Part shown: positions 34,894-44,191 of the stretch, in pieces | Numbering within the stretch: the first letter of the stretch is position 1 | Layout: each line of letters starts with the position of its first letter | Origin: CAYOZL01 sp964408435 | GTDB taxonomy: Bacteria; Bdellovibrionota_C; UBA2361; SZUA-149; CAYOZL01 | Length of the DNA stretch: 59,681 nucleotides | Direction: 5' to 3' | NCBI GenBank assembly: GCA_964408435.1 | Contig: CAYOZL010000008.1 | Coordinates: 1 to 59,681 of the forward strand | Translations under genes and position numbers: made by a program | The notes under the pieces: generated by a model | The model's database searches: none | What the model saw: the letters and a program-made list of their open reading frames with translations, nothing else | Told to the model about the DNA's origin: nothing

Positions 34894-36372
34894 TTAATTA
34901 GCTAAGAGTTTATGGTGCAAACCACCATATCTAACTACACTTTTAAAGTACTTCTGCTCATCATTAAAAAGACTTGAGATTTCTGACTTTATTAATCCAG
35001 GCATTGTTCTCATTTCTAGCCATGCATCTCTTATTACAGCTTCCACTGTTTGAATAAATGCTTTATCTTTAAGTTTTGATTTATGAACAAATAATACAAC
35101 TTCTTGACAACTTAATTTAGCTCTTGGGTCTGGCAAAACTAAACAGTTATTTAAATCACAGTTAAAATTATAATGAGGAAAAAACAATGCTGCTCTTAAT
35201 TCAGCGTCTCCGCTTTGAAGCAAGTTAAAAGAATTATCTGGTTCGTCATGTTGCAACTTCACCTTGTGCTTTGAAACAGCTCCCATCTCAACTAATTCTT
35301 CAATCATAAAGCTTGGAATCGAAGGGTCTTCTTTTAGATAAGAATATTTTAACGTACTTTTTCTTTTCCCTACTGCATTTTTATGAGCAACTACTTTTTG
35401 GCTAATATCTGGAAGAAACATTAAAATTGAATAATCTTTTGCTAACTTGCTAGACATTAAAGTTGCTGCAGGAGCAATTCCAGAACAAATCAAATCTGGC
35501 TCTTCTTTAATCTCTCCTGATATTAAAGCATTTATCATCTCAACTGCATGTGGATAATCATAACTTAGCTTAATACTGTAGTCTTTCTTAAGATACTTAA
35601 ATAAAATTACCGCACCTACTAGAGCTGTAGGAGCATGAATATTTATACCATTTAGTATTTTCTTTGTCTTTGCAAAATTTAAACCTAAACCTAGTTGCCC
35701 CTGCTTAGAAAGCTTACTATCTTCAATATTAAAATCCAGACCTGATATTTTTTTATACAAACCTGCTTTACGAACTAAGTTAATGTTATTCTTAATAGAA
35801 TTATCAGAAAAAATATCGGTTCTAAAAATAGAATCTCTAAATTCTTTTTCATAAATATCGATTAAATAATTTTTTAAATCAAAATCTTCTAGCTTTAAAG
35901 TATTCTCTATTCCTAAATTAAATTCTAGACTTTTTAATACTGTAATGATTTGATCTAATTCTAAGCTTTGATTCTCTAGAAAAAATTCTACATTTTCAAA
36001 GTAGTTTCTATTAAGAGAAATTCCTACTGGAGCTTTAATTGATCGATCTGAATTAAAGCGTTTAAATATTTTTTTCGCTAACGACCTTCCACTAGCATCA
36101 ACTCCAAATAAATCTGATATCCAATGAGTATTTTTTGAAATTGAATAATCAAGGCTAGAAGCCAAAGAACCAGTTTCACCCTCTAACACATAGCTGGGAT
36201 AAACCATGCTTCTCAGTACTAAAATACTTAACGCTTTAACTGCTTGCGTCCACTGGAAAGAGTATGAACTTTGATAAGCTGCAGAATCCTTCCCTCTTAT
36301 TGAGACTCTTTCGTTATATACCAGCTTATATGCTTCAAAGTTATTAGAGAAATGTATTTCAAATTTATTCAT
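34894..36372 (-). CDS. Hypothetical 492-residue protein
   Basis: No signal peptide or membrane helix. The N-terminal half is charged and helical. The C-terminal half (about residues 225-430) reads like a type II periplasmic-binding-protein fold: a strand-turn-helix start (GINIHAPTALVGAVILFKYL), an edge motif DLICSGIAPAATLMSSKLA, then FLPDISQKVVAHKNA and LLQSGDAELRAALFFPHYNF. That reading is by pattern only. I recognise no catalytic motif. It might be a cytoplasmic ligand-sensing protein. Its neighbour downstream in the block is the first Cys-rich gene, on the other strand. Confidence 0.7.
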   Translation of the reverse strand: MNKFEIHFSNNFEAYKLVYNERVSIRGKDSAAYQSSYSFQWTQAVKALSILVLRSMVYPSYVLEGETGSLASSLDYSISKNTHWISDLFGVDASGRSLAKKIFKRFNSDRSIKAPVGISLNRNYFENVEFFLENQSLELDQIITVLKSLEFNLGIENTLKLEDFDLKNYLIDIYEKEFRDSIFRTDIFSDNSIKNNINLVRKAGLYKKISGLDFNIEDSKLSKQGQLGLGLNFAKTKKILNGINIHAPTALVGAVILFKYLKKDYSIKLSYDYPHAVEMINALISGEIKEEPDLICSGIAPAATLMSSKLAKDYSILMFLPDISQKVVAHKNAVGKRKSTLKYSYLKEDPSIPSFMIEELVEMGAVSKHKVKLQHDEPDNSFNLLQSGDAELRAALFFPHYNFNCDLNNCLVLPDPRAKLSCQEVVLFVHKSKLKDKAFIQTVEAVIRDAWLEMRTMPGLIKSEISSLFNDEQKYFKSVVRYGGLHHKLLAN

Positions 36373-36529
36373 TTAAACTGACTAAAAGTATTCCGTATTT
36401 AAAACATTTCATGAGGAATTCACAATAGACTGTGAATTCTAGCTAGGGATCCTTGCTATAGAAAAACAGACTATTTCCTATTAATGTTATGCTCATACTG
36501 AAGAATTACGCACTAATAAGGTTAAGTAA

Positions 36530-38080
36530 TTGAATACATTAAGAAAAGAAGAAATTAATTTTTATAAAAAAATGCAAGTTAACCCTCCAAGAATGTCCGC
36601 CAGTGAAAGACAATTACGGAGGAGCATACATAGAAATTTCTTTAATTTATATGCAAGAAAATGCAGTGCTACTAATGAAAATATTATCTCTATGTATAAT
36701 GAGAATGTTCTATTCCCAGTATATAGCAATAAATATTGGTGGAGTGATAAATGGGATAGTAAACAAATTAACCAAGATTATAATTTGAATTTAAGTTTGT
36801 TTAAAAACTATTCGCTTCTAAAAAACAGGGTTCCTCATTTAGCTACATTCAATCACAATTCAGAAAACTGTAATTTTGGTAACGCTATAATGAGTTCAAA
36901 AGATTGTTACTTAGTTTTTGGCTGCGTAAGAAATGAAAACTGTATGTATGGACACATTGTGTGGGAATGTGAAAATACTTTTGATTGTGTTTACGCTTTT
37001 AGCTCTCAGTGGTGTTCAAACAGTGTAGATATTGTCGGATGTTATGATGTTCATTTTTCTCAAGAAAGTACAAACTGTAGAGAATCTTACTTTTTATATG
37101 ATTGTAGAAATTGTAATAACTGTTTTTGTTGTTTTAATTTAAGAAGTAAAAAATACTGTATTTTCAACAAACAATACTCAAAAGAACATTACTATAAAGA
37201 AATTAAAAAACTACTTCCTCTACATAATAAAAACATAAGAAAATATAATTCATTGCTAGAAAAACAAGATAAAATTATGCCTAATTTCTATCAAAGCCAG
37301 TCTGAAAATGTAACAGGTAATCATGCTTATTTTTCAAATAACTGTGAATATTCTTTTGACATTAAGCGTTGCGAAGATTCGGCATATTGTTTCACCGTAT
37401 TAGAAGCACAAAACTGCCATGACATGTCTTTTGTTGGAGGGCCTAACAGATTTTGTTTTCAATGCCTAACAACTTCAAATTGCGAAAATACAATCTGCTC
37501 TCACTGCACAATTAACTGTAGTAATACTGCGTATAGTGAATTCTGCCATAACTGCTCAGACATAATTGCATGTAACGGACTTAGAAACGCAAAATATTGC
37601 ATCTTAAATAAGCAATATTCAAAAGAAGAATATTTTATATTAAAAGAAAAAATCATGAATAATAATAACTGGGGAGAATTTTTTAAAGAGTCACCTTTTG
37701 CATTCAATGAAAGTATTGCTTTCGAATATTTTGACTTAAGAAAAGAAGAGATACTTAAAAAAGGATATAAGTGGAAAGACGAAATAGAAAAAACTAGATG
37801 TGAGATAAACTATGTAGAAAAAATAGACTTAAATAAGGTTTATAACTGTGAGCAAACAAATAAAAAATATAAATACACAAAAAAAGAAGTAGAATTTTAC
37901 AATAAAATGTCACTTCCAATTCCTGAAGGTAGTTACATAGCTAGACATCGGCACTTAATGCAAAAAAGGAATAAAAGAATCCTAATAGATGGTGAATGTG
38001 AAGAATGTAAGAATAAGATCAGCAAATTCTCTGAAGAAAAAAGCTACTGCCTAAACTGTTATAATAATTTCCTTGTATAG
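36530..38080 (+). CDS. Cysteine-rich repeat protein, copy 1
   Basis: 516 residues with about 50 cysteines. Near the N-terminus is a CSATNENIISMY stretch followed by YWWSDKWD. Two long Cys/Asn/Ser repeat regions follow (for example YDCRNCNNCFCCFNLR). Each ends in the signature NLRSKKYCIFNKQYSKEHY or GLRNAKYCILNKQYSKEEY. A C-terminal zinc ribbon has CxxC pairs (CEEC and CLNC). The spacing of Cys in the repeats suggests a stacked beta-solenoid. I have seen this pattern as an unannotated family in Patescibacteria; its function is unknown. A second, divergent copy lies at 40442-42097. Likely cytoplasmic, as no signal peptide is present. Confidence 0.85.
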   Translation: MNTLRKEEINFYKKMQVNPPRMSASERQLRRSIHRNFFNLYARKCSATNENIISMYNENVLFPVYSNKYWWSDKWDSKQINQDYNLNLSLFKNYSLLKNRVPHLATFNHNSENCNFGNAIMSSKDCYLVFGCVRNENCMYGHIVWECENTFDCVYAFSSQWCSNSVDIVGCYDVHFSQESTNCRESYFLYDCRNCNNCFCCFNLRSKKYCIFNKQYSKEHYYKEIKKLLPLHNKNIRKYNSLLEKQDKIMPNFYQSQSENVTGNHAYFSNNCEYSFDIKRCEDSAYCFTVLEAQNCHDMSFVGGPNRFCFQCLTTSNCENTICSHCTINCSNTAYSEFCHNCSDIIACNGLRNAKYCILNKQYSKEEYFILKEKIMNNNNWGEFFKESPFAFNESIAFEYFDLRKEEILKKGYKWKDEIEKTRCEINYVEKIDLNKVYNCEQTNKKYKYTKKEVEFYNKMSLPIPEGSYIARHRHLMQKRNKRILIDGECEECKNKISKFSEEKSYCLNCYNNFLV

Positions 38081-38087
38081 CTTAAGT

Positions 38088-38585
38088 TTACTGAAGATTA
38101 TCTACAACCTCTTGAATTGTCTGAGCATCAGAGTCCTGGAAATTTTCTATCGCCTCAATTAGTTCATCAGGCACATCAATTGTAATCTGAATATCAGCAA
38201 GAGACTCACTAGCATCCACAGTTATAAAAATCTGAGTATTTATAATATTATTTTGTCCACCAATATCAGCGCTAATTCTAATATCTAAAATTACTTCATT
38301 TGTATTTTCATCAAAATTTAAAGCATCTTGATTATCAATATCTAGAGTAAAGCTACCATCATCATCTGTAATTGTTAGGTCTGAGTTTCCATCGATACTC
38401 ACACTAACACCAGAGATAGGAGTTTCTCTTTCATTTATAACAACACCATCTACTCGATTTAAAGCTATAGAACTATCTCCACCTGTTCCAAGAGTTCCTC
38501 CTCCGCAAGAAGTAAGTAACAATAAAACTAATGTGCCAAAAATCATTTTACAGAATTTTTTCTTATAAATGCTGTGAATCTTCAT
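38088..38585 (-). CDS. Lipoprotein with a carboxypeptidase-regulatory-like domain
   Basis: 165 residues. The signal peptide ends at the lipobox LLTSC, followed by a Gly/Ser linker. One beta-sandwich domain has the CarboxypepD_reg pattern (VDGVVINERETPISGVSVSI and TDDDGSFTLDIDN). The rest is acidic. An internal ATG 14 codons later could be the true start, just before the hydrophobic segment. It follows the DUF6502 gene by 38 bases, so they are probably one unit. Confidence 0.8.
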   Translation of the reverse strand: MKIHSIYKKKFCKMIFGTLVLLLLTSCGGGTLGTGGDSSIALNRVDGVVINERETPISGVSVSIDGNSDLTITDDDGSFTLDIDNQDALNFDENTNEVILDIRISADIGGQNNIINTQIFITVDASESLADIQITIDVPDELIEAIENFQDSDAQTIQEVVDNLQ

Positions 38586-38623
38586 TCTCTAATCCTTTTA
38601 TAAATTCCTGTCTTAACTAAGGT

Positions 38624-39433
38624 CTATTCCTGCTCTAATTCACTGCCTATTTTGCTGTATCCCGAGAGTGAGACTCTAACGCCTTTCTTATCTGAATTTT
38701 TATCTAATTCTTTATTAAGGTCTAAGTCATGCTTTGCAAGCTTAACTAAAGTATCATTATGAAACTCGCTTCCTCTTTTTAATATCCATTCTCTTATTTC
38801 TTCAACAGCATCTGGATCAATATTATCGAACTCAGTAACTAAATGAAGGTTAGGAACAGGATTAGACTTAGAGACATTCTCCTCTACAGCGCATAAAAGA
38901 TCTGATAATTGCCTTGAAAGTAAATTAATAATCTCTTTTGCGTTCTGCTCACCTAGTTCTTTAAACCTGCTAAGCATTTTTACTTCATGATCCGTTTTCT
39001 CTATTAAGTTTAATCTTTCTAATTCAAATAGAACAGCATACGGATTAATATCAGTGCTCACTGAAGTAACTAATTTATGAAACTCACTGTTTCGACCACT
39101 ACTAGTTAGAGCTTTAGGCAGGCCTTTCTCATTTAAAAAATCAGAGTCTATTTGCCATTTTCCTAAAATTTTAGTGATTACATTATTAAGACTTACTTCA
39201 TTTTCTTCTTTTAAAATTCTACTAATATCTCTTCTTTGAAGACCAGTGATAACACTAATTTTACTATTACTTACTTTTTGCTCTCCGCCATATAATTCTT
39301 CGCATGCTACTTCTACAAGAGCCTGCTTTATCATTTCGCTTATTTCTTGAATTTTAATTGAATGCTTTAAACAAAACCTTACAAAAGGCTTTATTAATAA
39401 ATAGAAATTAGATTTTTCTTTAAAAAAAATCAT
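38624..39433 (-). CDS. DUF6502-like protein, predicted helical regulator
   Basis: 269 residues. The N-terminus (LIKPFVRFCLKHSIKIQE) and the following region (KISVITGLQRRDISRIL) look like a helix-turn-helix with the pattern I know from DUF6502 proteins. The middle contains LVTSVSTDINPYAVLFELERLNLIE. No enzymatic motif. Co-directional with the lipoprotein gene downstream; such proteins are often encoded next to small lipoproteins, so regulation of that neighbour is plausible but not shown. Confidence 0.7.
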   Translation of the reverse strand: MIFFKEKSNFYLLIKPFVRFCLKHSIKIQEISEMIKQALVEVACEELYGGEQKVSNSKISVITGLQRRDISRILKEENEVSLNNVITKILGKWQIDSDFLNEKGLPKALTSSGRNSEFHKLVTSVSTDINPYAVLFELERLNLIEKTDHEVKMLSRFKELGEQNAKEIINLLSRQLSDLLCAVEENVSKSNPVPNLHLVTEFDNIDPDAVEEIREWILKRGSEFHNDTLVKLAKHDLDLNKELDKNSDKKGVRVSLSGYSKIGSELEQE

Positions 39434-39652
39434 TTTAAAAAATATCTCCCATCCAAGAAGGATACAGTATTAATAGAGTAGAAAAACTATCTATTAAATT
39501 ACTACATATAAATTGCTTAAAATTAAAGGAATTACAAACAGCACTTTGAGTAATTTACACAGTAAGACTAGCACTGATTACTATTTCTATCAAAAAAAGT
39601 GACCAAATTATTTATAACTTTAAAGGACCGAACAATACTCTATTATTTACAG

Positions 39653-40437
39653 TCACTTAGAGTAAGTCTCAATCTTTAGAAATTTACTTTGAACGTATAA
39701 ATATAGCAATGAGAGTAGTAAAGAAAAAATTGTTCCAAATGCTACGCCAATTCTAGGATACAATTGACTAACGAGCAGTGAATAAAGAACTAATGAATAT
39801 GCCCCGTAAGGCACGTTCTTAATTACAGTGTAAACATTCTTATCAAGATAAGAAAAATGAATAATCAATAATAACGGCAACAAAGTAGTTGGAAAAGAAG
39901 ATAAAGCCCCTGCTAGCGAAGGATCCAGAAATTTTGCTATTTCAGTTACAAATAAAATTATTGTAGCTGCTAGCACTGCTCTTAGACAAAGCACTCTAAA
40001 AGAGAGCTTAATACTCTTTTCTATTATTGTATCTGGTATTTTTCTAAATACAAAAACAAAGAAAGTAACTCCAATTGTTGGGAGTAATATATTGAAAAGT
40101 AGGTTAAATCTAGTCTTCTGTATCAAATAGGCTAAAAACAAAAAAGCTATACTAGAAACTAAAGCACTTAATGTAATCTTTAATACCTTACTGTAATTCG
40201 AAAAGTATCTCGAAGAAGACAGATAGTAAATATAAGTAAAACTCAACATAGAGAGCACTTTTACTCGCAAAAGTTGGGCTGACTTCATAACCAAAATAAA
40301 AAAAGTGAAATAGCTGTTCCCGTTGGACATCCTGCAATTATACCAGCAATTTTAGGGCTAACCTTTTCTGAGATAAAAGATAAGCCTAGAACTATTCCTA
40401 CCCCTACAAAGAATTTAGAAAAAAATAAAAACGTCAA
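39653..40437 (-). pseudogene. Frameshifted integral membrane protein gene
   Basis: Three reading frames carry pieces of one membrane protein. The first frame starts at TTG 40437 and gives about 50 residues including VSPKIAGIIAGCPTGTAIS, then reaches a stop at 40285-40287. A T7 run on the coding strand (40298-40304) follows the S of AIS; shifting there by one base continues with FYFGYEVSPTFASKSALY. A second shift is needed to join the long 225-codon frame that encodes the remaining hydrophobic helices (from about YLSSSRYFSNYSK). The C-terminal half repeats the N-terminal motif (DPSLAGALSSFPTTLLPL). So the gene is either broken, mis-sequenced or uses frameshifting. The family resembles two-fold-repeat inner-membrane proteins of unknown function. 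Confidence 0.65.
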
Positions 40438-40441
40438 TTTA

Positions 40442-42097
40442 TTATGCTATTATTTTCAGATACTCATCTTCTGATAGAATTCTGCTATCAAAGACTTCAG
40501 GCCAACCGGTTTTAATCTCAACTCCACTTTTTGAACACTTAGTCTCCCTTACAGAACCTTCATATTGCATCCAACAAAAATTTTCCTTTAATCTACTTGT
40601 ATAATAAGTGTTGTTTAAAGGCGTTTTCATTTTATTGGCAAAAGCCAAATCAGTTTTAGTAATTCTAAAAGGTTTTTTTGACATTGGGTCCCAGTAAATA
40701 TGATTCTCGATACTGGCATCAGCATCTGAAGGACTATCAGGAACCTCACTTGCATCTAAGCTTGAATCTGGTCTCTCATTTGAAGATCTAGCATTCACTC
40801 GAAAACCTAATGACTTTTGTTCTTCGTGCTCCAATAAGAAATGAACTGCTGACCAACTTTCATCATAGGCGACTGGAGAGAAATATCCAGGAAAAAACTT
40901 TCCATAATTTCCCTGCTCTTTCATCAAATTTATGATTTGAGATTTTAGTTTATGATAATCATTTTCAGAATATGCTTTGTTAAAAATATGAAACTTTTGA
41001 TTCACTAAACCTGCACAACCAAAGCAATTCTTGCAATTCAAACAATTTGCACAATACTCCGCATAACTACAATTTATAAGATTATAACTGCTCTTAACAT
41101 CATAACAACCATCTTGAGCAGTGCAAACATTATACAGTAGCTCACCACCAAAGTGTGCGACTCCATCTAAACATGTTTTGTCTTTTCCGCTCACACTTCT
41201 TACAGAATTAACACAATCTTCACTGCCATTGATAAAAAAACAATTCTCACAATCACCTGCATTCTCAAGGTAATTACCAGTACTCCCAGTACAGTTATCA
41301 ACTGATAAAGCACGATGCCAAGCATGCTCTCTCATCATTTCAAAAAACCGATCTTTGGCTTTTTCATAAGTAGTTCTAGAGGAAAAATCCCATTTAGCTA
41401 ATTCTTTTTCATAATCTTCTTTACTGTACTGCTTATTAGCAATGCAATATTTTTGACCTCTGAGATTTGAACAAAATAGACAATTTGTACAATTTCTACA
41501 GTCATAACAAAAAGCTGAGTCAGTTAGAGTTCTGCAGTTTAGTGCGTAAATTACGTTGAAACAATTTCTAGAATTAACAACATCAACGCATAATTCACAG
41601 TCGAAACAAAAAGCAACGAATTCGCAATCAGAAGAATTTCTAGCTCGATAAGAATATCTTACATCTTCATCTTTAAATCCTGAATGAGATAAAAAGCAAT
41701 TTTTAGAATAAAACCAGTCATCTGTATATTCACAGTTCTCATTGCCCACTCCTATATTATGGGGCAAAGGGCATTTTTGAAAAAGTTCCCACATTTGCTC
41801 AAAAACATTTCTATTAAAATCAAATTCAGCTTGAGGAGGATTTGAATTCTTAACCCAATAATCTTTATGCCAAACAGGATAGGGGCATTCATCTGAATAA
41901 GTTGAAATAATTTTTTTTCCGCTTCCGTCACATTTTCTTTGGTGTAAATGAAAATGTGGCCAAAAAGACCCTAGATGTCTAATCCTAAACTCAGGAGCAA
42001 TACTAGGTAGTTGCTGAACTCCAAGACGTTCTCTAAGTTCTTTTTCTTTATCACTTATTTCAAATTGTTTTCCAGATATAGAACATTTAACTAGCAT
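40442..42097 (-). CDS. Cysteine-rich repeat protein, copy 2
   Basis: 551 residues, the same architecture as the gene at 36530. There is a Cys-poor N-terminal region, the PYPVWHKDYWVK motif and long repeats of the type CRNCTNCLFCSNLRGQKYC followed by ANKQYSKEDY. A second repeat block ends in CKNCFGCAGLVNQ and HIFNKAYSENDYHK. The C-terminus has a KCSKSGVEI box. The two copies share motifs but clearly differ along their length, so the duplication is old or they were acquired separately. It is transcribed toward the frameshifted membrane gene, whose possible TTG start lies five bases after its stop. Confidence 0.85.
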   Translation of the reverse strand: MLVKCSISGKQFEISDKEKELRERLGVQQLPSIAPEFRIRHLGSFWPHFHLHQRKCDGSGKKIISTYSDECPYPVWHKDYWVKNSNPPQAEFDFNRNVFEQMWELFQKCPLPHNIGVGNENCEYTDDWFYSKNCFLSHSGFKDEDVRYSYRARNSSDCEFVAFCFDCELCVDVVNSRNCFNVIYALNCRTLTDSAFCYDCRNCTNCLFCSNLRGQKYCIANKQYSKEDYEKELAKWDFSSRTTYEKAKDRFFEMMREHAWHRALSVDNCTGSTGNYLENAGDCENCFFINGSEDCVNSVRSVSGKDKTCLDGVAHFGGELLYNVCTAQDGCYDVKSSYNLINCSYAEYCANCLNCKNCFGCAGLVNQKFHIFNKAYSENDYHKLKSQIINLMKEQGNYGKFFPGYFSPVAYDESWSAVHFLLEHEEQKSLGFRVNARSSNERPDSSLDASEVPDSPSDADASIENHIYWDPMSKKPFRITKTDLAFANKMKTPLNNTYYTSRLKENFCWMQYEGSVRETKCSKSGVEIKTGWPEVFDSRILSEDEYLKIIA

Positions 42098-42136
42098 TCT
42101 AATAATTCTAGCAAAGAATAGCTTCTAAATAAAACA

Positions 42137-43039
42137 TTATGATTTCTTTAAATTTAGAGCGCTAGGTAAAACTGTTGCAATCAAAATACTACAAATAATA
42201 CCCAAAGAAACAAAAGGTGAAATATGTATCCAGTTAGCCAGTAACATTTTTAAGCCTACAAATATTAAAATTAAAGACACCCCTACTGATAGATACTTAA
42301 AATATTCCATCATACCAGCTAAAACAAAGTATAAAGCTCTAAGTCCTAAAATTGCCAGTAAGTTACTAGAGTAAACAATAAATGGGTCAGTGGTAATTCC
42401 TAAAATTGCTGGTATTGAATCAAAAGCAAACATAATATCTGTTAGCTCAACTACTAAAAGCACGACCATTAGTTTTGTAGCGTAGCGTTTACCATTCTCA
42501 GTTATAATAAACTCATTTCCTTCATGATCCGTCTTTGTAGGAATAAATTTATTAACTAATTTTAGAGCAAAGTTATTTTCAATATCAATTTCTTCATCTT
42601 TATTGAAAAATAGTGTTTTAACTCCAGTGTAAAGAATCAAAGCTCCAAAAACATACATCAACCAATGAAATTTATGTAAAAGCTCAACTCCAGCAATAAT
42701 TAAAATCCCTCTAGTAATTATCGCTCCTAGTATTCCCCAAAATAAAATCCGATGTTGAAACTTTGGCTGAATATTAAAATATTGAAAAATAACAATGAAA
42801 AGAAAAATATTATCTACGCTTAAAGATTTTTCTACTACGTAGCCTGTTAAGAATAGTAGAGCTTGATCCTGAGAGTCAAAAACGGCAATCCCTACTGCAA
42901 AAAGCAAAGATAGAACTATCCAGGCAACTGTCCAGCTTGAAGCTTCCTTAAACCCTACCTCATGGTCGTTTTTATGGAATACACCTAAATCTAGAGCAAG
43001 TGCTATGCCCACTACTAAAAATAAGATTATCCAAGCCAT
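42137..43039 (-). CDS. TerC/Alx-family integral membrane protein
   Basis: 300 residues with about nine membrane helices. Family motifs seen: EASSWTVAWIVLSL, the loop GYVVEKSLSVDNIFLF with conserved Glu and Asp in helix 3, and VVELTDIMFAFDSIPAILGIT. TerC/Alx proteins export Mn2+ or related metals and protect metallated exoproteins. The full length and the intact acidic residues suggest it is functional. Not obviously linked to the tonB unit next to it. Confidence 0.93.
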   Translation of the reverse strand: MAWIILFLVVGIALALDLGVFHKNDHEVGFKEASSWTVAWIVLSLLFAVGIAVFDSQDQALLFLTGYVVEKSLSVDNIFLFIVIFQYFNIQPKFQHRILFWGILGAIITRGILIIAGVELLHKFHWLMYVFGALILYTGVKTLFFNKDEEIDIENNFALKLVNKFIPTKTDHEGNEFIITENGKRYATKLMVVLLVVELTDIMFAFDSIPAILGITTDPFIVYSSNLLAILGLRALYFVLAGMMEYFKYLSVGVSLILIFVGLKMLLANWIHISPFVSLGIICSILIATVLPSALNLKKS

Positions 43040-43122
43040 AATTTTCTACACTCTACTGATTTTAAAATAATTTTCATAACTCAAAATATAAGCCATCGCA
43101 CTAGATAAGTTACTAAAATGAA

Positions 43123-43773
43123 CTAATTAAGAACATATTTAACTGGTACAAGCACTGTGCTCTGAACAGCAATACCAGCAAACCTAGCAGGCTTAAACTT
43201 CCAGTCCTTTACACTTTTTAAAGCAGACCTATCTAATCTTCTAAAACCGGATGATTTTTTTAAAGTTAACTTTATTGGCTTACCATCTGCACTAATATCA
43301 ACGAGTAATAACGCAACACCTTGTTCTTTATTCATTCTAGATTTTCTTGGGTATAGAGGAGGAGGATTTTTAAGATAATCAGGACTTGCTTTACTTGTAG
43401 CATTAGACAAGTTTGCTCTAGCTAAATCAGAACTTCCTGAAGCTTGTGAGTTGTTAATTACATTTTGATTGATTGGAGGATGGTCAAAAACTTTCTTTGT
43501 AACTATTTTATTTGTAGTTGCTTTTTTCTTAGCTGTTCGTTTTTTTATTACTTTCTCTTTATATTTTACAAATTCAGATTTTACTTTTACAGCTGATATT
43601 TTTCTCGTTTCAATCTGAGCAGCTTGAGCAATTTCAACTTCAGGAACAATTTCCATATAAATTTGTCCTATCCCTTGAGACACGGCATAGGCACTCTCTT
43701 GAATTAAAGAATTACCTAACTTTAAAAGAACAGTAGCATGTAATATTAAAGACAATACGATATACTTCTTCAT
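43123..43773 (-). CDS. tonB: TonB-family energy transducer
   Basis: 216 residues: an N-terminal membrane segment (residues 3-20), a Lys-rich middle domain and a C-terminal TonB_C domain (PPPLYPRKSRMNKEQGVALL, then RLDRSALKSVKDWKFKPARF). It couples the inner-membrane proton gradient, through ExbB-ExbD, to outer-membrane receptors. It is the last gene of exbB-exbD-tonB, five bases after exbD. No TonB-dependent receptor gene is in the window. Confidence 0.93.
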   Translation of the reverse strand: MKKYIVLSLILHATVLLKLGNSLIQESAYAVSQGIGQIYMEIVPEVEIAQAAQIETRKISAVKVKSEFVKYKEKVIKKRTAKKKATTNKIVTKKVFDHPPINQNVINNSQASGSSDLARANLSNATSKASPDYLKNPPPLYPRKSRMNKEQGVALLLVDISADGKPIKLTLKKSSGFRRLDRSALKSVKDWKFKPARFAGIAVQSTVLVPVKYVLN

Positions 43774-43779
43774 TACTCT

Positions 43780-44184
43780 CTACTTTGTCTCTAATGCAAC
43801 TTTAGTAATTCCAGACTTTCTAACGATATCAAGTGCTTCGACTAAGGAGCTTACATTTGCTTCTTTATCTCCATTTATAAAAACCTTAAAACCTGAATCA
43901 TTTGCTTTAAGAGCAGCTAACTCACTTAATAAGTCTTCTATATTGATTTTATTTTTATCTAAAAAATACTCTCCATCTTTAGTTACAGAGAGTGAAGCAT
44001 AGTTCTTTCTAGTCTCTCTTTGCCCAGTCTCAGCAACTGGCAAGTTCACAGAGATTCCTTTGTTTTTAATCATTGAAGTCGAAACCATAACAAAGGTAGC
44101 TAATAAAAAGAACATAATATCAATCAATGGTATGATTTGAATTCTCGCTCTTTTTTTATTTGAATTAGCTAATTTAAGCTTCAT
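43780..44184 (-). CDS. exbD: Biopolymer transport protein ExbD/TolR
   Basis: 134 residues with the ExbD/TolR pattern: a basic N-terminus, a single membrane helix holding the essential Asp (IIPLIDIMFFLLATFVM) and a periplasmic domain with FINGDKEANVSSLVEALD. Together with ExbB it forms the proton channel. The order exbB-exbD-tonB favours ExbD over TolR; no pal or tolB genes are near. Confidence 0.95.
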   Translation of the reverse strand: MKLKLANSNKKRARIQIIPLIDIMFFLLATFVMVSTSMIKNKGISVNLPVAETGQRETRKNYASLSVTKDGEYFLDKNKINIEDLLSELAALKANDSGFKVFINGDKEANVSSLVEALDIVRKSGITKVALETK

Positions 44185-44191
44185 TTAACGC

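Noticed and set aside
40285..40437. Programmed frameshifting in the membrane gene
   Set aside because: The T7 tract alone could permit slippage, but at least two shifts are required and no stimulatory structure is visible, so decay or error is more likely.
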